From: Prolixibacteraceae bacterium
GTDB lineage: Bacteria; Bacteroidota; Bacteroidia; Bacteroidales; Prolixibacteraceae
NCBI GenBank assembly: GCA_019459485.1
Contig: JAIBEZ010000022.1
Coordinates: forward strand, 80,142-144,141
Reading direction: 5' to 3'
Length of the DNA: 64,000 nucleotides
Each line of letters starts with the position of its first letter. Position 1 is the stretch's first letter. Of the stretch, positions 35,154-42,974 are shown piece by piece. Under the pieces are notes generated by a model, which saw only the letters and a program-made list of their open reading frames with translations, searched no databases and was not told where the DNA came from. The translations under genes and the position numbers were made by a program.

Positions 35154-36871
35154 AAAAAGGAACCCTTAAAATATTAGCGCTGGCGTTGCTGGCAGGATTA
35201 TTCTCTTGCAGCGCACAATTGGGCGAACCGGTGGTTCAGACTTCTTTGCTGCGGATCGAACAGATGCCGGATATGCCTCAGCCCCTGAAGATTATCGACT
35301 GGAAGAAAAAAACGATGCAGTTCGACAGCCTTGTTTACAATTTCAATTCCACGGATTCATACGGCCCGTTGATTTGGCTCGATAGTTCCAGACGAAACAT
35401 TGATCAGGTTACGTATGGGCTTTACACCGTTATTGGCGATGTTCGTCAGGGACCAAAGAAGAACAAAGGTGAGTTTCATGAAGCGCTAACATCATATAAT
35501 TCACTGATCGGTGCAGGATTGATGGGAATTGACAAAACCAATCAGCATGGTTTCAACTATGCGAAAATGTCTCAGAATTATTTCAACAGCGATACCAACT
35601 GGAATATTCTGATGAACAACACCAATCCTGAAGTGGCAATGGCCGGTGGCGGTTATGGGCGCGACTGGTGGTACGATGTTTATCCGAATGTGCTGTATTA
35701 CGGAGTTGCTGCTCTTTTCCCTGATGTTGAAAATACTGAATTCATTCAGCGTAAAGTGGCAGAACAATTCTACAAAGCTGACTCTGTATTGAACGGGAAT
35801 TACGATTATTCCTATTTCGATTATGCGCAGATGAAAGGCATGGTAAACAATATTCCATTACAACAGGATGTTGCCGGTGGACATGCCTGGATATTGTATT
35901 CGGCGTATTACAAATTCGGCGACAAACGCTACCTCGATGGAGCGAAAAGTGCAACCGAAGCTTTGCTCAGCCAAAAGGAAAGCCGCTTTTACGAAATGCT
36001 GCTTCCGTTCGGAACATACACTGCCGCCCGGCTAAATGCTGAACAGGGAGCCAGTTACGATGTAACCAAAATGCTGAATTGGATGTTTGACGGCTGCCAG
36101 AACAAAGAAGGCCGCTATGGTTGGGGTGTGATTGCCGAAAAATGGGGCGATTTTGATGTTTCCGGACTTCAGGGAAGTATTACCGATGGGGGCGGATATG
36201 CCTTTTTTATGAATTCTGTGGCAATGGCCTGGCCATTGGTGCCAATGGTAAAGTACGAACCACAGTACGCACAAACAATCGGTAAATACATGCTGAATCT
36301 GGTCAATGCATCCCGTTTATTTTATCCTGATGAGGTTGACGATGCCCACCAGTTTCTGCCTGAATTGAAAAATCTGACGCAGGGAATTATCGGGTATGAA
36401 GGTTTGCGTAAAGTGGACGATTACAACAAACCTGAATTGAAGGGAATCACTCCTGTTTCAACCGGCGACGGACCCAAATGGACAGCCGGTCAGCCCAAAG
36501 AAACCATGTTCAGTCTTTACAGTACTTCTATTGTTGGAATTTTCGGCGCTATTGTAAATACAACCGATGTGGAAGGAATTCTGGCGCTCGATTGCAATGT
36601 GACCGACTTTTACGCGGATAACAAATACCCGCAGTACCTCTATTATAATCCTTATGGAAATGACACGACAGTTACCTATTCTACAGAAATAAGTGTGGAT
36701 CTGTTTGATGTGGTTTCGAAAAAATACCTGGCAAAAGCAGGCGAAGGAAACGTGAAAATTAAACTGCCGGCAGGAAAGGCCGCTCTGGTTGTTGTCCTTC
36801 CTTCCGGTACAAAACTGACAACGGAAGGATCAAAAATAAAAGCCGGGAAGGTGGTAATTGCTTATAAGTAA
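35150..36871 (+). CDS. Unclassified lipoprotein, putative (alpha/alpha)-barrel carbohydrate-active protein
   Basis: A 573-residue lipoprotein (lipobox LFSC, Cys20). I do not recognise a named family. The N-terminal half of the 1038-residue protein at 45462 is a paralogue. Shared blocks are IxxMPDxPxPLxIxDWK, GIDKxNQ, GxDWWYDxxPNV, AWxLYxAY, YExxLPxGTxxAARxNAxxG, WGxxDVSGLxG and NASRLFY. The alternating helical segments and Trp-rich loops suggest an (alpha/alpha)6 toroid as in many polysaccharide hydrolases or lyases. The last 80 residues look like a small beta domain (VTYSTEISVDLFDVVSKKYL, VKIKLPAGKAALVVVLPSG). It is coupled to the MFS gene and 27 bp from susC. A catalytic role is inference. 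Confidence 0.75.
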   Translation: MKKGTLKILALALLAGLFSCSAQLGEPVVQTSLLRIEQMPDMPQPLKIIDWKKKTMQFDSLVYNFNSTDSYGPLIWLDSSRRNIDQVTYGLYTVIGDVRQGPKKNKGEFHEALTSYNSLIGAGLMGIDKTNQHGFNYAKMSQNYFNSDTNWNILMNNTNPEVAMAGGGYGRDWWYDVYPNVLYYGVAALFPDVENTEFIQRKVAEQFYKADSVLNGNYDYSYFDYAQMKGMVNNIPLQQDVAGGHAWILYSAYYKFGDKRYLDGAKSATEALLSQKESRFYEMLLPFGTYTAARLNAEQGASYDVTKMLNWMFDGCQNKEGRYGWGVIAEKWGDFDVSGLQGSITDGGGYAFFMNSVAMAWPLVPMVKYEPQYAQTIGKYMLNLVNASRLFYPDEVDDAHQFLPELKNLTQGIIGYEGLRKVDDYNKPELKGITPVSTGDGPKWTAGQPKETMFSLYSTSIVGIFGAIVNTTDVEGILALDCNVTDFYADNKYPQYLYYNPYGNDTTVTYSTEISVDLFDVVSKKYLAKAGEGNVKIKLPAGKAALVVVLPSGTKLTTEGSKIKAGKVVIAYK

Positions 36872-36898
36872 GTTCTAAAATCTTCAAAAACTGAATAT

Positions 36899-39800
36899 AT
36901 GAAAAGAATAGCATTATTAGTGTTGCTGATTTCTTCCACCTTTTCGCTGTTTGCGCAACGAACAGTCGAAGGAATTGTAAGCGATTCCAAATCAGGAGAA
37001 ACCCTGATTGGTGTTGCGGTTATGGTCAAAGGAACTACCACAGGCACCATTACCGATATCGATGGCAAGTACCGTCTGGTATCGGATCAATTATCTGCCG
37101 AATCGGTAATTGTCTATTCATACATGGGTTTCACATCGTCAGAACAAATTACCGGCGATCGCACAGTGATTGATGTGAAGCTTGTTCCGGAAGATATTTT
37201 GTTGAATGAAATGGTTGTGATTGGATACGGCTCTGTAAAAAAGCGCAGTGTTCTGGGCGCGGTTGCCAAAGTAAACAACAAAGATCTTACTGCATTGCCG
37301 GTTTCGGATGTCGCACAAGCTTTACAGGGTCGCGCGGCCGGGGTGCAGGTTACACAAAACACTGGCGCTCCCGGCGAAGGAGTTTCGGTTCGTATCCGTG
37401 GTTCAGGTTCAATCAATTCGAGCAACGACCCGCTTTATATTGTTGACGGAATTCCAACTTCAGACGCGCTTAAAATTCTTTCGCCAGGTGATATTGAAAA
37501 TATAACTGTACTGAAAGATGCTTCTGCTTCGGCTATTTATGGTTCGCGCGCCAATAACGGGGTGGTGCTTATTACAACAAAAAAAGGAGTTAAAGGTAAA
37601 ACAAAAGTCACTTATCGCGGACAGACGGGCTTTCAGCAGGCGGCCAACCTCACGAAGATGGTCAATACCACCGATTATGTGACCATATACAATGAAGCCG
37701 CCACCAACGACAATGCCTTCCTGCCTGAAAGTTTGCACCGCGGCCTGATCACTCCTGACGATGCTCCAAAGTTTTCCAACGTGAACTATGTGAAAGAACT
37801 GCTCCAACCGGCACCAATCAATTCACATGAAATTTCACTTTCAGGAGGAAATGAAACAACCAATTTTATGATTTCCACTTCGCTTTTCGATCAGAAGGGA
37901 ATTGTAAAAGGAAGCGGATATACCCGCGGTACTATTCGTCTTGATGTCAATACAGAAGCCAGTAAATGGCTGACTGTAGGGGTAAATATGCTGGCCGGAA
38001 TTTCAAGCAACGACATGATTGGCAGTTCGGGCGATGGTGCAGGTGGCAATGGCGGAAGTGTCGTCAGATATGCGTTCTTCCGCAATCCGGCTATTCCCGT
38101 CCGGTTTGAAGATGGAAGATTTGTTGACCGCCCTGCCGAATATTTTGGTGCACAGAAATACGATTCGTTCCTGGGCGATGGTTACAATCCAATCGGCATG
38201 AGCGCTTTGAATGACAACAACCGCAAGGACGACAGTTATATGGGCAAGGCCTATTTCATTGCCAAAATAACTCCTGAATTAAAATTTACCACCAACGTGG
38301 GTGTTGATTACCGCAATTCGTTCAGCCGCCGTTTTTCACCGACCTGGGGAACGCTGGATCGTATCAATGCCAAAAACGGACTGAGTATTGGCAGTGAACA
38401 AACTGCAAACCTATCGGTGAATAACCTGCTTAATTACGACACTCAAATCGGTGAATCGCATACCGTTTCAGCAATGCTGGGGTTCGAAGCCATTAAAAAC
38501 AGCGGGAAAGGACTATATTCGAGCGACATGGATTTTCCGGTCGAACAAAAGGAACTGATTTATATCGGGAACGGATTGGGGATCAAAATGAGCAGCCAGA
38601 ACGAGTACGCTTCGACACTGGCCTCGCTTTTCGGCAGAATAAACTACGATTACAAAGGAAAATACTACTTGTCGGGAACGCTCAGACGGGATGGTTCTTC
38701 AAGGTTTACAGGTGACAACAAATGGGGAACTTTCTACTCACTTTCTGCCGGATGGGTATTGACTCAGGAAACATTTCTGAAGGACGTCTCGTGGCTCTCG
38801 AACCTTAAACTTCGCGCAGGCTATGGTGGTGTTGGAAACCAGGATGTCGGTCTTTATGCTGATAAGGACAGAATATCTCCCTATTACAACTATGCTTTTG
38901 GAAATATATCCAATAGCGGTTATGCACAATCAGCCCTTGGAAACGAAAACCTGAGGTGGGAAACCAGCTACCAGTACAATGCTGGTTTGGATGCAGAATT
39001 CTGGAAAGGTGCATTGGCATTTTCTATCGACTATTATTACAAAGTAACCGAAGATATGCTGGTAAAGGCATCCAATCCGCCATCAACCGGATATGCCGAA
39101 GCTGCCTGGATCAACAGCGGTTCAGTATTAAACAATGGGATTGAGCTTGAAGCAACATACCGCAAAAACAAACGCGATTGGGGTTATTCAATCGGTGGAA
39201 ACGTTGCTTTTGTACAAAACGAAGTACTCAAACTGGAGGCGCCACTCTATGGAGGACGGGTTGAGTCGGGCATAGACGCAACACAAACAGCGGTTGGGCA
39301 TCCGATCGGTTCGTTTTACATGCTCGAAATGGAGGGCATATTTCATAATGAAACCGATGTTTTGCTTTCATCATTTCAGGGAGATAACATTCACCCTGGC
39401 GATGTAAAATACAAGGACAATACCCCTGACGGAACAATTGATAACCTCGACCGGGTCTATCTGGGCAGTGCAATCCCATGGCTTACCGGCGGACTTAACA
39501 TTGCAGCAAACTACAAAAACTTCGACATCGGCGTGTTCGCACAGGGTGTTTACGGCAACAAGATTTATTCGCAGGTAAATCAGGACATAGAAGGTTTTTA
39601 CCGCGGATTTACTGTTACGCAGCGCTATTTTGATGAACGCTGGATGGGAGAAGGTACTTCCAATACACAGCCAAGAGCATCCTGGACTTCCAAATCAAAC
39701 AATGCGATGCCTTCGTCCAGGTTTTTGGAAGATGGCGCTTATCTGAGGTTGAAAAACGTTCAGCTCGGTTATACGATTCCGGAGAAAACACTGAAGGCAA

Positions 39801-39991
39801 TCGGGTTATCGCAGGTAAGGCTATATGCTTCTGGTACCAACCTGCTTACCCTGACCAAATATTCAGGACTCGACCCAGAAATGACCGTTAGCGACAACTC
39901 CAAAAACGAAGGCGACCGCGCCGCCGGTATCGACTGGGGAACTTATCCTTCGGCAATGACTTTTATGCTCGGACTTGACATCACTTTTTAA
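36899..39991 (+). CDS. SusC/RagA family TonB-dependent outer-membrane transporter (second PUL)
   Basis: A 1030-residue outer-membrane receptor with a signal peptide (about 1-20), a carboxypeptidase-regulatory-like domain (RTVEGIVSDSKSGETLIGVAV...), and the SusC plug (LNEMVVIGYGSVKKRSVLGAV, VAQALQGRAAGVQVTQNTGAPG, DPLYIVDGIPTSDA, ASASAIYGSRANNGVVLITTKKG). The barrel ends in TFMLGLDITF. It is distinct in sequence from the fructan-locus SusC, consistent with a different glycan. It lies 27 bp after the unclassified lipoprotein gene and 11 bp before susD. Confidence 0.96.
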   Translation: MKRIALLVLLISSTFSLFAQRTVEGIVSDSKSGETLIGVAVMVKGTTTGTITDIDGKYRLVSDQLSAESVIVYSYMGFTSSEQITGDRTVIDVKLVPEDILLNEMVVIGYGSVKKRSVLGAVAKVNNKDLTALPVSDVAQALQGRAAGVQVTQNTGAPGEGVSVRIRGSGSINSSNDPLYIVDGIPTSDALKILSPGDIENITVLKDASASAIYGSRANNGVVLITTKKGVKGKTKVTYRGQTGFQQAANLTKMVNTTDYVTIYNEAATNDNAFLPESLHRGLITPDDAPKFSNVNYVKELLQPAPINSHEISLSGGNETTNFMISTSLFDQKGIVKGSGYTRGTIRLDVNTEASKWLTVGVNMLAGISSNDMIGSSGDGAGGNGGSVVRYAFFRNPAIPVRFEDGRFVDRPAEYFGAQKYDSFLGDGYNPIGMSALNDNNRKDDSYMGKAYFIAKITPELKFTTNVGVDYRNSFSRRFSPTWGTLDRINAKNGLSIGSEQTANLSVNNLLNYDTQIGESHTVSAMLGFEAIKNSGKGLYSSDMDFPVEQKELIYIGNGLGIKMSSQNEYASTLASLFGRINYDYKGKYYLSGTLRRDGSSRFTGDNKWGTFYSLSAGWVLTQETFLKDVSWLSNLKLRAGYGGVGNQDVGLYADKDRISPYYNYAFGNISNSGYAQSALGNENLRWETSYQYNAGLDAEFWKGALAFSIDYYYKVTEDMLVKASNPPSTGYAEAAWINSGSVLNNGIELEATYRKNKRDWGYSIGGNVAFVQNEVLKLEAPLYGGRVESGIDATQTAVGHPIGSFYMLEMEGIFHNETDVLLSSFQGDNIHPGDVKYKDNTPDGTIDNLDRVYLGSAIPWLTGGLNIAANYKNFDIGVFAQGVYGNKIYSQVNQDIEGFYRGFTVTQRYFDERWMGEGTSNTQPRASWTSKSNNAMPSSRFLEDGAYLRLKNVQLGYTIPEKTLKAIGLSQVRLYASGTNLLTLTKYSGLDPEMTVSDNSKNEGDRAAGIDWGTYPSAMTFMLGLDITF

Positions 39992-40002
39992 TCTGCTGAA
40001 AC

Positions 40003-41532
40003 ATGAAACGAATTACAATCAAAATAACAGACACTTTCAGAAATCAGATGATGAAAGCTTATAGAATGAAACTACAAACAGCAATGCTGCTGGTTTTGGC
40101 ACTGGTCATTTTCAGTTCCTGTGAGGATTTTTTAACCGAAAACCTGAAAGGAAGTTTCTCAACCGACACCTTTTACAAGAATGACAAACAGTCTATTCAG
40201 GCTATAAACGGAGTGTATCATGCAATTTCATTTTCCAGTGCCGACAATGTAATCTGGGTATTTGGAGCTGTTGCTTCCGACGACGCTGTTAAAGGCGGCA
40301 ACCCGGGTGATCAGGCTGAAATTACTTACATCGATGAATTCACCGCGAATTCAACCAATGGAATGATCAGCAATTACTGGAAATTTGCCTATGAAGCCAT
40401 TGCCCGTGCCAACACCGTCATTGCCAATGTTCCGGCAGTTCCGATGGACGAAGCAATGAGAAACAGAATTATCGGCGAAGCTAAATTTATCAGGGCTTAT
40501 AGTTACTTCAACCTGGTAAATATCTTTGGAAAGGTTCCGCTGAAACTGTTGCCCCAGCTCACTCCTGAAACGATTAATGTTCCGTTGAGCGAAGTTGCTG
40601 CCATTTATCTTCAGATTGAAAAAGACCTGACGGAAGCTGCCGCGGTTTTACCGGTTTCGTACACTTCAGCAGATATTGGCCGCGTTACCAAAGGCGCTGC
40701 GTTGGCTATGTCGGGAAAAGCAAGTTTGTACCAGCAAAAATGGGCTGCAGCCATCACCTTTTTTCAACAAGTTGAAGACTTTGGAATTTACAGCCTTTTA
40801 CCCGATTATGCCGATAATTTCAAACTGGCTTTTGAAAACAGCAGCGAATCTATTTTCGAAATTCAGCAACTGACCGAACAAAATCCTTTCACCGGAAATG
40901 CCATGAACCAGTGGTTTGCACCTCCTGCAGAGGGTGGTTATTATTTCAATGCACCAACTCAAAGTCTGGTTGATGCTTTTGAAAAAAGTTCGACCGGCGA
41001 AGTTGATCCCCGCCTTGATGCTTCTGTTGGCCGCGATGGTCAATCCTGGCTGAACGGTGATCTTTTCAGCGCCGGTTGGTCGCCTACGGGTTATCTCACA
41101 AAAAAACACCAGCAACCGCTTTCCGAAGTTTCTTCTTCGCTGAAAGGCGATGGCGACCTCAACTATATTTACCTGCGATATGCCGATGTTTTACTGATGA
41201 AGGCAGAAGCATACAATGAAACAAACAATGCAGAACAGGCCAAAACCAATCTGAATAAAGTGAGGCAACGTGCCCGTGCAAGCTTTGTTGGAACTCTTCC
41301 TGATGATCTGTTGGCTGATATCACAACTTCAGATCAATCCCTACTCCGGACAGCCATTCAAAAAGAAAGAAGGGTTGAACTGGCACAGGAATTTCACCGT
41401 TATTTCGACCTGACACGCTGGGGCAAAACAGTTGCCGAAGCTGCGCTTGGAGCTGATTATAACTACGAGGCCAAACGGTATTTGCCAATACCGCAGGCTG
41501 AATCAGATGCAAACCGGGCTATAAATCCCTGA
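40003..41532 (+). CDS. SusD/RagB family nutrient-binding lipoprotein (second PUL)
   Basis: A SusD-family surface lipoprotein, 509 residues from the first ATG. In-frame ATGs at 40048, 40051 and 40066 would give a more normal lipoprotein leader (MKLQTAMLLVLALVIFSSC, with the lipobox Cys next), so the true start is probably one of these. SusD landmarks are EDFLTENLKGSFSTDTFYKNDKQSIQAINGVYHAI, GEAKFIRAYSYFNLVNIFGKVPL, YLRYADVLLMKAEAYNE, and QKERRVELAQEFHRYFDLTRWG with the C-terminal RYLPIPQAESDANRAINP. It partners the preceding SusC. Confidence 0.94.
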   Translation: MKRITIKITDTFRNQMMKAYRMKLQTAMLLVLALVIFSSCEDFLTENLKGSFSTDTFYKNDKQSIQAINGVYHAISFSSADNVIWVFGAVASDDAVKGGNPGDQAEITYIDEFTANSTNGMISNYWKFAYEAIARANTVIANVPAVPMDEAMRNRIIGEAKFIRAYSYFNLVNIFGKVPLKLLPQLTPETINVPLSEVAAIYLQIEKDLTEAAAVLPVSYTSADIGRVTKGAALAMSGKASLYQQKWAAAITFFQQVEDFGIYSLLPDYADNFKLAFENSSESIFEIQQLTEQNPFTGNAMNQWFAPPAEGGYYFNAPTQSLVDAFEKSSTGEVDPRLDASVGRDGQSWLNGDLFSAGWSPTGYLTKKHQQPLSEVSSSLKGDGDLNYIYLRYADVLLMKAEAYNETNNAEQAKTNLNKVRQRARASFVGTLPDDLLADITTSDQSLLRTAIQKERRVELAQEFHRYFDLTRWGKTVAEAALGADYNYEAKRYLPIPQAESDANRAINP

Positions 41533-41581
41533 GATTACCAATACAATTATTTAATATCAATAAATCTTTAACAGTAACATT

Positions 41582-42865
41582 ATGAAAATGAAAAATTTGT
41601 TTGGAGTTCGTATCCTGCTGCTTATGCTAGTTGTAAGTTCAGCAATGATCTTTGGATCGTGTGAAAAAGATGAACCAGTTGGAGACAAAACCAGTTTAAC
41701 TGCGTTAATTTCTGCGGCTGATCAGCTTTCTGCCTCTGCTACCGTTGCCGTTTATCCGCAGGCAGCAATTGATGCTTTTAAAACTGCCCTGGCTGCCGTA
41801 AAAACTGCTTCTGCTTCCACCACGCTTACCCAGGCGGAAGTTGATGCGCAGGTAACAGCTTTAAATGCAGCTACAGCCACCCTGAATACTTATAAAACGG
41901 ATGACTATGCAGCGCTATATGCATTAATTACTTCCAGTGAAACGCTTGCCAATGGCGCAACCTCTGCGACCTACCCGCAAACGGCAATCGACAACTTTAA
42001 GACAACCCTGGCGACCGTTAAAACTGCTGCCGCAACTTTACTTACTCCGGCACAAATCACCAATCTGAACGTAAATTTAACCGCAGCCAAAAAAACTTTT
42101 GGAACGCAGATTTATGGTTTTATTGATGAAGCTTTGTACCTGACTGCCGGCTGGCATTTTGACGAAGGAACCGGAACTACAGCAACTGCTTTCTCAACAG
42201 TTAAGCATGTTGGAACATTTAAAGCAGGAAATGCAGTTATTATGGGTGCCAATTCCAAATCACCAGCTTGGGGCGATGGTTTAAAAGGTGGAAAAGCGCT
42301 CGTTTTAGATGGAGGAGCTCATCTTGAAGTTCCTTATACAACAGCATTTCTTCCCGCTAATCTGACAATTTCAGTTTGGGTAAAACCAACTGTATTAAGA
42401 GCTGACAACTACATCGTCTCACAAAATTACTGGACCGGATACAAATTGCAGATTCAGGACGGTGGCAAACCATTCTTTACATTTAAGAAGGTTGATGGCG
42501 GTATTGTTGATGCCGATAATGAAACAGATAACTCTGTAAAGGTTAATGTTTGGAATCATGTTGTTGTAACATTGAATGCAACCACCAAAGAATTGAAGTT
42601 CTTTGTAAATGGCACGCATACCAAAACATGGACAGAAGCAAACAAAGGTATAGGTCCACTTACGCAAACCCTTACAGCTCCAAGCCCACAGCCATTTATT
42701 ATTGGCGGAGTTGCTACCGATGCTGAACTCGCTGCCAATTTCATGGAATGGACAACAGCTGCAAATCTTGGATACTTCAAAGGATCTATCGATGAACTGA
42801 AAATCTACAACATCGCGTTGGCAGATGGTCAGATTTCTAAATTATACATGGACGAAAAACCGTAA
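41582..42865 (+). CDS. FIVAR-like/LamG surface lipoprotein (SusE/F position)
   Basis: A 427-residue lipoprotein (lipobox IFGSC, Cys23). Residues about 35-110 and 110-170 are two alanine- and threonine-rich helical repeats (LTALISAADQLSASATVAVYPQAAIDAFKTALAAVKTA..., YALITSSETLANGATSATYPQTAIDNFKTTL...) resembling FIVAR modules. Residues about 185-425 form a LamG/concanavalin-like domain (GGKALVLDGGAHLEVPYTTAFLPANLTISVWVKP, YFKGSIDELKIYNIALADGQISKLY). It sits just after susD, where extra surface glycan-binding lipoproteins usually lie. The helical repeats may form a stalk that presents the LamG domain. A strong hairpin terminator follows. Confidence 0.85.
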   Translation: MKMKNLFGVRILLLMLVVSSAMIFGSCEKDEPVGDKTSLTALISAADQLSASATVAVYPQAAIDAFKTALAAVKTASASTTLTQAEVDAQVTALNAATATLNTYKTDDYAALYALITSSETLANGATSATYPQTAIDNFKTTLATVKTAAATLLTPAQITNLNVNLTAAKKTFGTQIYGFIDEALYLTAGWHFDEGTGTTATAFSTVKHVGTFKAGNAVIMGANSKSPAWGDGLKGGKALVLDGGAHLEVPYTTAFLPANLTISVWVKPTVLRADNYIVSQNYWTGYKLQIQDGGKPFFTFKKVDGGIVDADNETDNSVKVNVWNHVVVTLNATTKELKFFVNGTHTKTWTEANKGIGPLTQTLTAPSPQPFIIGGVATDAELAANFMEWTTAANLGYFKGSIDELKIYNIALADGQISKLYMDEKP

Positions 42866-42896
42866 TCAGTTGGGTTAGTTTTTTGTTTTGATATTT

Positions 42897-42952
42897 AAAG
42901 GAAGGCCCAATTGAACTGCATGTGAAAGCAGGCTTTTGGGCCATCCTTTTTT
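42897..42952 (+). terminator. Intra-locus terminator after the LamG lipoprotein gene
   Basis: AAAGGA-A-GGCCCAA (42897-42910) pairs with TTGGGCC-A-TCCTTT (42936-42949) and runs into a T-tract. It separates the SusCD/lipoprotein block from the two following secreted-protein genes. Confidence 0.8.
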
Positions 42953-42974
42953 AAAGACAACGTAATTGTTCATC

